From the NCBI GenBank assembly GCA_900754715.1, contig CAAEDX010000227.1:1-8791 (forward strand): a stretch of DNA of 8,791 nucleotides, written 5' to 3'. The notes under the pieces were generated by a model. That model worked only from the letters and a program-made list of their open reading frames with translations. It made no database searches and had not been told where the DNA came from. Source of the stretch: Erysipelotrichaceae bacterium. Lineage in GTDB: Bacteria > Bacillota_I > Bacilli_A > Erysipelotrichales > Erysipelotrichaceae. Shown piece by piece: positions 1 through 6,953 of this stretch (position 1 is its first letter; each line of letters starts with the position of its first letter). The position numbers and the translations under genes are program-made.

Positions 1-124
1 ACAGGTTTACTTTTCCCTTCATATCAAGAAGATCTTTGATAAAGAGCGTTTTGTCTATAAAATAATACCCTTGTCTCAATTCTGCAAAGTCTTCGATTCC
101 GACCGGCAATGGTGTCCAAGCCAT
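1..124 (-). CDS. AAA-ATPase-like family protein, N-terminal fragment (cut by window edge)
   Basis: The first 41 codons of a leftward gene are present; the rest lies beyond position 1. The translated start reads MAWTPLPVGIEDFAELR, then a GYYFIDKT stretch (residues 19-26), then LFIKDLLDMKGKVNL. This order (LPVGI..F..lR, YY.DKT.fI..LL, then K.nL) is the characteristic N-terminus of the 'predicted AAA-ATPase' family (PF09820 type), which normally continues into a Walker A motif and ends with a PD-(D/E)XK nuclease-like domain; neither can be seen here. The ATG at 124-122 is preceded by a strong GGAGAGGAGG ribosome site, which supports this start. Members are often present in many copies in gut anaerobes and their cellular role is not established. 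The family call is by recognition of the N-terminal motif only. Confidence 0.82.
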   Translation of the reverse strand, partial: MAWTPLPVGIEDFAELRQGYYFIDKTLFIKDLLDMKGKVNL

Positions 125-154
125 AAAAAATGCCTCCTCTCCAGATATATTTTC

Positions 155-183
155 ATTTTACTACAACCTGAATATTGAGACAA
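155..183 (-). promoter_or_regulatory. Sigma-70/sigma-A type promoter of the AAA-ATPase-like gene
   Basis: Read on the minus strand, a -35 element TTGTCT (183-178) is followed by a 17-nt spacer and a -10 element TAAAAT (160-155). Initiation about 7 nt downstream would give a short leader of roughly 25 nt carrying the ribosome site. The spacing is ideal and each hexamer has a single or double mismatch to consensus. Inferred from sequence only. Confidence 0.6.
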
Positions 184-184
184 G

Positions 185-196
185 TTTGTGCACAAA
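185..196. repeat. 12-bp perfect palindrome upstream of a -35 box (possible operator)
   Basis: TTTGTGCACAAA is a perfect inverted repeat with no spacer. It ends 2 bp upstream of the -35 element of the leftward AAA-ATPase-like promoter, a position typical of an activator site or an upstream repressor site. It could be chance in an AT-rich spacer; no second copy was noticed in the other intergenic regions of the window. Confidence 0.3.
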
Positions 197-240
197 TGGC
201 AGATAGGCGTTATATAAAAATGGCGAGAAATGATGAAGAT

Positions 241-284
241 AAAAAGCAAACCAGCCGGCAGATCCGCTTGGCTAGTTTGCTTTT
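241..284 (-). terminator. Rho-independent terminator of the large secreted protein gene
   Basis: Arms at 242-256 and 270-284 can pair over 15 positions around a 13-nt loop. On the minus strand the single non-Watson-Crick position is a G-U pair, whereas on the plus strand it would be a C-A mismatch, so the hairpin is best formed in the leftward transcript. A run of five T on that strand overlaps and follows the stem. It begins 6 nt after the TGA at 293-291. The plus strand also has a T-rich tail (TTTTATTT), so some bidirectional function is possible. Confidence 0.8.
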
Positions 285-290
285 ATTTGA

Positions 291-3200
291 TCAATTCTGG
301 GTGCGATGCTTTCTGTGAAGCAAGAGCAATGCGGCTGCTGCCAGAAGAATGGTGCTCGTCCAGATCATGGATGAAGAGCGGATGCCGGTGTCGGGGCTGT
401 CTGGCTCCTGGCCTGGCTCAGGCTGCGCATCTTCTGCCTTGATCAGCTTTGCGTAGGCGTTTTTCAATGCGGCTGCTGCTGCGTCTATTTCGTCCTGATC
501 GGCGGTCTCATCGTCGATAACATATCGTGCCTGTTCGAGGGCATCTGCCATCTCTTGCCAGCTTTCTGGCGTGTACTCGTCTTTATCCAGTTTGGCATAT
601 CGTTCATAGGCAGCGGTCAATGCAGACTTATCTGTGGATGGTGCTTCCGTTTCGCAGCTGAAGTTGTGCACAGCGTTGACCATATGATCTTCATCGTGCA
701 GTTCTACAGTGAAGAGCTGTGTGTCTTCAAAGCGCTGCAGCGTATTTAATGTGATCTGCAGCACATAGTCCTCCTCGGAAGCCAGGGTCATGATGCGCAA
801 TGTTCCGGCACCATCATCCTCAAGAATGATCAGGTTCTGGTTTGCGACATACAGTCTTTTGATATCAAAGCAGCGTGCATCGCAGCTGAGGTGTATTTCA
901 TATATCGTTCCCGGGGTCAGCGCATGGAAGGTGGCTGTCAGCGTGGTACTGCTTTGCGGCGTGATCACCGCTTCGCCATCCAGGCTGACGCGAAGGCCGC
1001 TGTGCTCAGCAGGAAGGATCGTAAAGTCAGCGGCGGTTTCCAATGGATCGCCAGTTTCATCCATGGCGGTCGCGCTGAGCGTGCCGCTGCCGCTGGAGAT
1101 GGCCGTGAAGTGCAGACGGATCAATTCAGTGATGTCTTCTGTGAAGACCGTGTCCTGATCCTTGGTAAGCTTGATGCGGACTTGACCATCGAGCTTTTCG
1201 ATGACCTCTGCGCGCACCGCATCATTGATCGCTTCAACTTCATCGAATCGCAGCGAGTCTGGATAGGAGATCGCGATGACCGGATCTTGCAAGTCGCCCA
1301 GAGAGGCTGCGGAAAGATCAAAGGTCATGGTGCCAAAGCGCTCGCTTTCCTGATTCTGAGGGGTCAGTTGCAGGGAAACGCCCTGATCGTGAACATATGA
1401 AGTCTGGATGTATGGATGGGTCGATGCATCCTCATGCTCTTTGGTATTGAATACCGCACTGTTGTTTCCATAAGAAGCGCTGTATCCAAAGATGGAAATG
1501 ACGCTCTTGCCTTCACTGAGCAGCGCTTTGACTTTTTCCGTGACATCGATGGACAGGTAGCCGCTGGCTGAGACAGTGCCTTCATATAAGGTATCTTCAT
1601 CGGCCTGAGCCGGGATCGTCTCCTGCGTGCCATCGATCGCTTTGGTGCTTTCTGGTCTGTTGTCCCAGGTCAGTGTTTCTTCGCTCCAGTCATCGTCATC
1701 CAGGGCCTGGAAGCGCACGACGATGGGATCGCCCGGGATGCGGTCGACATACAGATTCAGCGTTACCGTGTCGATCTTGTCGATGTCGCTTTGCGGCAGC
1801 GGGAACTTGACGAACAGCTGTCTGGTGTTGGCATTGTTTCCATAGGTCTTTGTCTCCATTTCGTTGCGGGCCGCATTGGCGGAAGCATCGTATCCAGGGC
1901 GTGCGGTCGTATCATCCAATGGCTCGGCGATCGTGTCTTCTGGAGCACGGGAGCGGAAGCTTCCGCTGAGCGAAGCCTGAGTGAGCGTGATCTGCTTGGT
2001 GCAGCGCAGCACCTCTTCATCGTTTTCCAGGATGCGGGCAGTGATTGTGGTGGTTCCGGCATTCACCGGGGTCCAGGCCAGATCGAGCAGGCTGCCGGTG
2101 CGCACATCGCCGTTGACATCGATATGGGCATATCCGGCATAAGTGGTGTCGATCGCTTCGATCTGCACTGCATCGCTTGCGGAGGTCACTTCATCAAGGT
2201 CGATCATGGATCGGTCATACTGGATCTCGATGGCATAATTGCCGCTTTGATGCAGGTTGGTAGCTTCCAGGGTCAGGGAGAAGTCCTGCGCGCTGCTCAG
2301 CTGTTCTGAACCGATCAGGTGCAGCGAGGCATCTTCGCCATAGGTCAGCAGCATCTGCGGACGATAGTTTGGATCAGCCTGGCGCGGGGATCCATAATTG
2401 ACAAAGGTATCACCGCCGACTTGCACCGTAGAATAGATCTTCAGGCTCACGGTCTTGTCGCTTTCATAGGCTTCTCTCACTTGTTCGCTGATGTCGATGA
2501 GCACGCCGTCTGCCGTCGGCTGATATTGGGCGACGATGGTGCCGCTTGCAGATGGGCGGTTGTTGTAAGTCAGCTCTTCTTCATCCCATGAATCACTGAT
2601 CACCTCGACGGTATGTTCGATCCCGGCAGAAGCGACTTTATCGCCTACTGAAACGACAGGGATGAACACTTCGGCTTTTTCTGGCATTTCCTGCAGACTG
2701 CGCAAATCATATTTGATATAGCCTTCGCGGTAATAACCGACGCCGTCTTTCTTGACCTGGATGGCATCTTCCGGATAAAAGCATGTGTCAGCGCTCGTTC
2801 CATCTTTGACATACACGCCTTCGCTCGCGAAGATGCGCTGCATGTTCTCGCCGAGCTGCGGAAGCTCTGCGGCCGGGTAGGAGACCGCGTCGTTTTCATA
2901 TTCGACTGGTTCCTGCAGTGACAGCCAGTAAGTCATGAACGCGCAGCCAAGCCGCATGGAGATGGCTTCTTCACGGCCGGCATAACTGTTTTCGGAAGCG
3001 TCCTTATAAGTATGGCCGTCTTCGTGGCGGCTTTGCTGGTCAAGCACTTTCTGCAGATGCAGCTTGGCCCACTCGTCTGCTTCTTCGCCATATCCATAGA
3101 CATAAGCAGATACGTCGATGTTGACGTAGACATCGTAGATCTCGCCGCCCCAGTCATTGCCTTGCGGGCAGTAGATCTCGTAGCTGCCTTCAGTGTAGAT

Positions 3201-4295
3201 GGTACCGCCTGGTTCCTGATAGCCGTCTTCCACGCGGAATTCGACTTCGGTCAGTCCGTCATATAATTTGTCCAGATTGTATTTGGCGGCAAGGGGCAGC
3301 TTTTCATGAAGCAGGGAATTCACGATAGATGTGTTTACGCCGGTAGATGCGGCATTGTAAGTCGGATGGACGATGCCGTGGTTGATCACGGTGCCATCCG
3401 CATTGACGTTGTATCCATATACCCAGTCTTTGGCAGGCTGCCCATGGATGATCTCATCGCTCTCATTCATCTGCGGGGTGGCAAACGCGGCCAGCTGATA
3501 TTCGATGAAGCGGTATTCCCACAGCTCGTGGTTCTCGTGTTTCGGGAACATCTGCGCTGCCAGGTTGAGCAGCTCGGCATTCCATCCGTCTTCTTCGATC
3601 TTGGAATCGCCTGCATACAGCTCTTTGCCATTGGCGGTCTTCCAGTAAAGCGCGTTGGTGTTGTTGAAGCGGTCAGCTTCATAAATGATCATGTTCTTGA
3701 TCAACTGCTGATCCTGAGCAGACAGTTCATCCCAGAACAGCCATGCGGTGTAACCGGCATAATAGGCCCAGTGCGCGGCCTGCCAGTCATCTCCCCAAGA
3801 CTGGTAATGTCCGCCGTTGGCCTTATGGCCATAAGCGACAGAAGTGACCATCTTAATCGCTCTCGCTTTGGCTTCTGCTTCCGAAACACCGACATAGTCT
3901 TCATCATAGATGCCGGTGCGGATGGCGACCGCGATGCCGAAGGCCTGGGTGGCAGGGAAGCGGTACACATATTCATTGACGGTGGAATTGCCGCTTGCGG
4001 TCTTGAGGTCATAGTATTCGTTGGTGTCTTCATCCAGGTTCTTGACTTCATCGAACCAGGTGGTCAACGCGTATTTGTTGGCGTTCAGCAGCCCTTGCTT
4101 CAGCATGGCATACAGTTCGTCGTCTTCATCGATGTGCTGATCAAAAGATGAAAAATCGATGGTCTCGACATAATCGTTATCAATTTCTGTGGTATCTGTG
4201 TCAGTGGTCTGTGCCTGAACGGACATGATGTCCGCACTGCCTATCATGGGAACCAGCATCATGAGACACAACACACAACTGATGAGCTTTCGCAA
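291..4295 (-). CDS. Large secreted, wall-anchored multidomain protein with putative (alpha/alpha)-toroid enzyme domain and two DNRLRE/CBM96-like modules
   Basis: A 1334-aa exported protein, probably a cell-surface carbohydrate-active or carbohydrate-binding protein; no exact function is recognised. Residues 1-29 look like a signal peptide (RK, hydrophobic core, VQA cleavage site). Residues 60-470 are helix-rich with a W-rich segment (WGDDWQAAHWAYYAG, 167-181) and an NHGIVHPTYN motif (305-314), reminiscent of (alpha/alpha)-toroid polysaccharide lyases or related enzymes. Residues 490-653 and 800-968 are two DNRLRE/CBM96-like modules sharing a SW/DW..E.LT[YW][ND]NRP core (W570 and W870). Each is followed by a beta-sandwich of cohesin-like type (655-773, 972-1095); another beta region spans 1098-1212. 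A FIVAR module (1221-1288) precedes DSPDTG (1299-1304), a membrane helix (about 1310-1326) and an RKHR tail, the layout of a sortase substrate with a non-standard motif. The start is TTG: an AGGAG site lies 9 nt upstream and an in-frame TGA sits two codons before it. Monocistronic, with its own terminator. Domain names are by eye; enzyme activity is inference. Confidence 0.85.
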   Translation of the reverse strand: MRKLISCVLCLMMLVPMIGSADIMSVQAQTTDTDTTEIDNDYVETIDFSSFDQHIDEDDELYAMLKQGLLNANKYALTTWFDEVKNLDEDTNEYYDLKTASGNSTVNEYVYRFPATQAFGIAVAIRTGIYDEDYVGVSEAEAKARAIKMVTSVAYGHKANGGHYQSWGDDWQAAHWAYYAGYTAWLFWDELSAQDQQLIKNMIIYEADRFNNTNALYWKTANGKELYAGDSKIEEDGWNAELLNLAAQMFPKHENHELWEYRFIEYQLAAFATPQMNESDEIIHGQPAKDWVYGYNVNADGTVINHGIVHPTYNAASTGVNTSIVNSLLHEKLPLAAKYNLDKLYDGLTEVEFRVEDGYQEPGGTIYTEGSYEIYCPQGNDWGGEIYDVYVNIDVSAYVYGYGEEADEWAKLHLQKVLDQQSRHEDGHTYKDASENSYAGREEAISMRLGCAFMTYWLSLQEPVEYENDAVSYPAAELPQLGENMQRIFASEGVYVKDGTSADTCFYPEDAIQVKKDGVGYYREGYIKYDLRSLQEMPEKAEVFIPVVSVGDKVASAGIEHTVEVISDSWDEEELTYNNRPSASGTIVAQYQPTADGVLIDISEQVREAYESDKTVSLKIYSTVQVGGDTFVNYGSPRQADPNYRPQMLLTYGEDASLHLIGSEQLSSAQDFSLTLEATNLHQSGNYAIEIQYDRSMIDLDEVTSASDAVQIEAIDTTYAGYAHIDVNGDVRTGSLLDLAWTPVNAGTTTITARILENDEEVLRCTKQITLTQASLSGSFRSRAPEDTIAEPLDDTTARPGYDASANAARNEMETKTYGNNANTRQLFVKFPLPQSDIDKIDTVTLNLYVDRIPGDPIVVRFQALDDDDWSEETLTWDNRPESTKAIDGTQETIPAQADEDTLYEGTVSASGYLSIDVTEKVKALLSEGKSVISIFGYSASYGNNSAVFNTKEHEDASTHPYIQTSYVHDQGVSLQLTPQNQESERFGTMTFDLSAASLGDLQDPVIAISYPDSLRFDEVEAINDAVRAEVIEKLDGQVRIKLTKDQDTVFTEDITELIRLHFTAISSGSGTLSATAMDETGDPLETAADFTILPAEHSGLRVSLDGEAVITPQSSTTLTATFHALTPGTIYEIHLSCDARCFDIKRLYVANQNLIILEDDGAGTLRIMTLASEEDYVLQITLNTLQRFEDTQLFTVELHDEDHMVNAVHNFSCETEAPSTDKSALTAAYERYAKLDKDEYTPESWQEMADALEQARYVIDDETADQDEIDAAAAALKNAYAKLIKAEDAQPEPGQEPDSPDTGIRSSSMIWTSTILLAAAALLLLHRKHRTQN

Positions 4296-4298
4296 AAA

Positions 4299-4349
4299 TC
4301 ATCTCTCCTCTCTAAAATTACGTGTCAAAAGGGACTTTTTTGCTTTCAT
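4299..4349 (-). other. Possible 16-codon upstream ORF in frame with the large secreted protein
   Basis: On the minus strand an ATG at 4349-4347 opens a reading frame MKAKKSLLTRNFREER that stops at TGA (4301-4299). It is in exactly the same frame as the TTG start at 4295, separated only by the TGA and one TTT codon. An AAAGGAG sequence directly abuts the ATG, a spacing too short for efficient initiation. It may be a chance ORF, a leader peptide, or the remnant of a longer N-terminus interrupted by a stop. Confidence 0.25.
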
Positions 4350-4390
4350 CTCCTTTCGCTCAATGTCCCGGATTGATTCGACATAGGTTA

Positions 4391-4396
4391 AGTATA
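4391..4396 (-). promoter_or_regulatory. Candidate -10 element for the large secreted protein gene
   Basis: TATACT on the minus strand is the best -10-like hexamer in the 255-bp divergent spacer in the leftward direction. The sequence 17 nt upstream (TGGCCA) is a poor -35, and a better TTGAAA lies 23 nt upstream, which is too far. It would give a leader of about 90 nt containing the short upstream ORF and a GGGAC/GTCCC inverted repeat. Weak call. Confidence 0.25.
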
Positions 4397-4498
4397 TGAA
4401 GTTTTCTCCACTCTGGCCATTTCAAAAACGCGTAAATTTATTTTCCGTTTATTTTACATCATTTCTTGTGATAAGCGGCCAAGCGTCTTGTATCTCGC

Positions 4499-4527
4499 TG
4501 GAAAATCTTTCGATTTCGTGTTACCTT
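4499..4527 (+). promoter_or_regulatory. Candidate extended -10 promoter for yaaA
   Basis: TGGAAA (4499-4504), a 17-nt spacer ending in TGT, and TACCTT (4522-4527) resemble a weak promoter with an extended -10 TGn. It would place transcription start close to the AAAAGGAG ribosome site (4535-4542). No convincing consensus promoter was found elsewhere in 4400-4550, and no clear peroxide-regulator operator was recognised. Confidence 0.25.
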
Positions 4528-4550
4528 TATGAGGAAAAGGAGCGTGTGTC

Positions 4551-5303
4551 ATGAAGATCATCATCTCACCAGCCAAGAAGATGAAAGAAGGCGTGGATTT
4601 TGCGGATGCGGTGTCACTGCCGCGATATTTAGATAAGACGCAGCAGCTGCTCGATCATCTGAAGGCATTGAACCATGATGAGCTGAAGCAATTGTTGGCT
4701 TGCAGCGATGCCATCACGCTGCAGAATGAAAAGCGTTTTGCGACGATGGATCTCAAGATGAACACGATGCCGGCATTGCTGGCATATCAGGGCATTCAGT
4801 ATCAATATATGGCTCCGGATGTCTTCGAAGAAGGATATTTTTCTTATGTACAGAAGCATCTGCGCATTCTTTCAGGTTTTTATGGCATCCTGAAGCCTTT
4901 TGACGGCATCGTGCCTTATCGTCTGGAGATGCAGGCACGTTTAAAAAGCGCTTTCTGCGAGAACCTGTATGACTTCTGGAGCGATCTGTTATATCGTGAT
5001 CTTGTCGAAGATGACGCGCTGATCCTGAATCTGGCCAGCACGGAATACAGCCGCTGCATCACCCGTTATCTTGAGCCGCATGTGCGTATCGTCCGCTGTG
5101 TGTTTGCTCAGCGTCAGAAAGATGGACGCATTCGTGAAAAGGGTGTCTATGTGAAGATGGCCAGAGGTGAGATGGTGCGCTACATGGCCGAAAAGGACAT
5201 CGAGCGCATCGAGGATATCCGAACGTTTGACCGACAGGGCTATCATTTTGATGAGGATCGTTCAGATGCGCAGACATATGTATTTGTGAATGAGGAGGAA
5301 TGA
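4551..5303 (+). CDS. yaaA: Peroxide stress protein YaaA (DUF328/UPF0246)
   Basis: A 250-aa cytoplasmic protein, the usual length for the family. Family hallmarks are visible: MKIIISPAKKM at the N-terminus, an ALLAYQGIQY segment (75-84) matching the family 'a..af.Gd.Y' region, LRILSGFYGILKPFDGI (104-120) followed by PYRLEM (122-127), ILNLAS.EY (158-166), and KMARGEMVRY (202-211) near the C-terminus. In E. coli, YaaA belongs to the OxyR response and lowers free intracellular iron during hydrogen peroxide stress, limiting Fenton damage to DNA and proteins; a DNA-binding helix-hairpin-helix-like fold has been described for it. Its biochemical mechanism is still incompletely defined. The ATG has an AAAAGGAG site 8 nt upstream. 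It is the first gene of a rightward cluster and runs directly into the thiol peroxidase gene, consistent with a shared oxidative-stress role. Confidence 0.95.
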   Translation: MKIIISPAKKMKEGVDFADAVSLPRYLDKTQQLLDHLKALNHDELKQLLACSDAITLQNEKRFATMDLKMNTMPALLAYQGIQYQYMAPDVFEEGYFSYVQKHLRILSGFYGILKPFDGIVPYRLEMQARLKSAFCENLYDFWSDLLYRDLVEDDALILNLASTEYSRCITRYLEPHVRIVRCVFAQRQKDGRIREKGVYVKMARGEMVRYMAEKDIERIEDIRTFDRQGYHFDEDRSDAQTYVFVNEEE

Positions 5304-5305
5304 AC

Positions 5306-5773
5306 ATGTTGAAAGCAGGAACGAAAGCACCTGATTTTACCTTGAGCGACGCGCAGGGCAATCAAGTTTCGCTCAGTGACTTTGCCGGAAAAAAAGTCGT
5401 GGTCTACTTTTATCCAAAGGACAATACGCCAGGCTGTACGCGGCAGGCCTGCGCGTTTGCGGCCGCGTATGAGGATTTTCGCAAAGCGGATGTCATCGTC
5501 ATCGGCATCAGCAAAGATTCACAGCGTTCGCATGCTAACTTTGTGAAGAAATATGATCTGCCTTTCATCTTGCTCAGCGATCCAGAGCGCCAGGCGATCG
5601 AAGCATATGATGTCTGGAAAGAGAAGAAGCTGTATGGCAAAGTCAGCATGGGCGTCGTGCGCAGCACTTATGTCATCGATGAACATGGGGTGATCGAAAA
5701 GGTGTTTGAAAAAGCAAAGCCGGATACGAACGCGGCCGAGATCCTTGCTTGGCTGAATGGTGAGAAGGCCTGA
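5306..5773 (+). CDS. bcp: Thioredoxin-dependent thiol peroxidase (Bcp/PrxQ peroxiredoxin)
   Basis: A 155-aa peroxiredoxin of the AhpC/TSA superfamily that reduces hydrogen peroxide and organic hydroperoxides using thioredoxin, acting in the cytoplasm. Visible signs are the thioredoxin-fold start (LKAGTKAPDFTL), VVVYFYPKDNTPGCT with the peroxidatic cysteine C44 in the T41-x-x-C44 motif, and C49 five residues on as the resolving cysteine typical of atypical two-Cys Bcp/PrxQ. The VRSTYVID segment carries the conserved active-site arginine. The usual EAC at the resolving cysteine reads QAC, a mild variant. Two starts exist: ATG 5300, overlapping the yaaA stop as ATGA, and ATG 5306. The AGGAGG site (5293-5298) is only 1 nt from the first but 7 nt from the second, and family members normally begin MLK.G, so 5306 is preferred (5300 would add two residues). 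Translationally coupled to yaaA. Confidence 0.95.
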   Translation: MLKAGTKAPDFTLSDAQGNQVSLSDFAGKKVVVYFYPKDNTPGCTRQACAFAAAYEDFRKADVIVIGISKDSQRSHANFVKKYDLPFILLSDPERQAIEAYDVWKEKKLYGKVSMGVVRSTYVIDEHGVIEKVFEKAKPDTNAAEILAWLNGEKA

Positions 5774-5778
5774 TCTGC

Positions 5779-5808
5779 AAGAGTTCTTCATACGGAGAGC
5801 TCTTTTTT
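5779..5808 (+). terminator. Rho-independent terminator after bcp
   Basis: Arms AAGAGTTCTTC (5779-5789) and GGAGAGCTCTT (5794-5804) form an 11-bp stem with two U-G wobbles and a 4-nt ATAC loop. The second arm ends in a run of six T (5803-5808). It starts 5 nt after the bcp stop and ends 17 nt before sbcD, so it separates yaaA-bcp from sbcDC or attenuates read-through between them. No promoter for sbcD is obvious in the 17 nt that follow, so sbcD transcription must come from within bcp or from read-through. Confidence 0.82.
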
Positions 5809-5825
5809 GAGAATGGAGGGGCGAG

Positions 5826-6953
5826 ATGAAATTTCTGCATTTGGGAGACCTTCACTTAGGCAAAGTTGTCCATCAGTATTCGATGCTGGAGGATCAAAGG
5901 CAATTGCTCGATCAAGTATGCGCATGTGCCGAAAGCGAGCATGCGGACGCGGTGATCATCGCCGGGGATGTGTATGATCGCCATTTGCCGCCGGAAGAAG
6001 CGGTGAACTTGCTCGATGACTTTCTGACGGAACTGACTGCTCGCGGCCTGGAGGTGTTCATGATCGCCGGCAATCATGACAGCCGCATGCGGCTTCGCTT
6101 CGGTTCACGGCTGTTGTCGGCCAAAGGACTGCATATCGCCTGTGATCCGCAAGACGCGCTGCGCCCGATCACCATGCGCGATGCATGGGGCGAGCTGCAT
6201 GTCTGGATGCTGCCCTTCATCAAGCCGGTCTATGTTCGCTCTTTTCTAGACCGAGAAATCGAGGGCTGGCAGGACGCGGTGTCTGCGATGATCGCCGCCA
6301 TGGAGATCGATCAGCAGGCGCGCAATGTGCTCATCGCTCATCAGTTCGTGGCTGGCGCCCAGACCTGTGATTCCGAGCAAGCCGCCATGGTCGGCGGCGT
6401 GGATCAGATCGCGGTATCTACCTTTGCGGCATTTGATTATGTCGCGCTGGGTCATTTGCATTCCCCGCAGCAGGTCGGCCGGCCCCATGTGCGCTACAGC
6501 GGTTCTCTGATGAAGTATTCGTTCTCAGAGGCGGCGCAGCATAAACAAATGGTCTTTGCTGATCTGCGCGAAAAAGGTGAGATCAAGCTTTCCTTTGTTC
6601 CGTTTCAGCTGCCGCACGACATGCGCATACTGCGTGGCACTTATGATGAACTGGCTGCAAGCGGGCATGAAGACGCGCATCGCGAAGATTATCTGCGCAT
6701 CATCCTGACGGATGAGGAGCCAGTGCCTGACGCGCTGGCCAGATTGCGTACGGTCTATCCGCATATCATGGAGCTGGAGTATGACAATATCCGCACATCG
6801 CTGCAGCAGCAAGTAGAAAGCAAAGTGAAAGAGCGCGGCGCCATGGAGCTCATGGCGGAGCTGTATGCGCTGCAAAATAACCAGCCGCTCAGCGATAAGC
6901 AGCGTGACTGCCTGCGTGCCTTGCTGGAAGCGAGCGAGGAGGGAGAAGCATGA
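5826..6953 (+). CDS. sbcD: Exonuclease SbcCD, nuclease subunit SbcD (Mre11 family)
   Basis: A 375-aa metallophosphoesterase of the Mre11/SbcD family, close to the usual length. With SbcC it forms a Mn-dependent, ATP-driven nuclease that opens DNA hairpins and processes blocked or palindromic double-strand ends. The phosphoesterase motifs are all present: GDLHLG with D8 and H10, GDVYDR with D48, GNHDS with N83 and H84, AHQF with H172, and GHLH with H210 and H212. The C-terminal half (about 245-375) is the capping region and helical segment that contacts SbcC, ending in an acidic EASEEGEA tail. ATG 5826 has GGAGG at 5815-5819, 6 nt away. The stop overlaps the sbcC start by 4 nt (ATGA), the classic coupling for a complex needing fixed stoichiometry. 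Long open frames on the opposite strand here are artefacts of codon usage. Confidence 0.96.
   Translation: MKFLHLGDLHLGKVVHQYSMLEDQRQLLDQVCACAESEHADAVIIAGDVYDRHLPPEEAVNLLDDFLTELTARGLEVFMIAGNHDSRMRLRFGSRLLSAKGLHIACDPQDALRPITMRDAWGELHVWMLPFIKPVYVRSFLDREIEGWQDAVSAMIAAMEIDQQARNVLIAHQFVAGAQTCDSEQAAMVGGVDQIAVSTFAAFDYVALGHLHSPQQVGRPHVRYSGSLMKYSFSEAAQHKQMVFADLREKGEIKLSFVPFQLPHDMRILRGTYDELAASGHEDAHREDYLRIILTDEEPVPDALARLRTVYPHIMELEYDNIRTSLQQQVESKVKERGAMELMAELYALQNNQPLSDKQRDCLRALLEASEEGEA

Noticed and set aside
3306..4151. A 281-codon plus-strand open frame opposite the large secreted protein
   Set aside because: It is fully antisense to a strongly supported exported protein with recognisable modules; there is no ribosome site worth noting, and the product is Val/Ile/Gly-rich with no recognisable family.
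4331..4369. GGGAC/GTCCC inverted repeat in the leader of the large secreted protein, considered as a riboswitch or terminator
   Set aside because: The stem is only 5 bp around a 29-nt loop, with no T-run in the right place and no conserved riboswitch core recognised.
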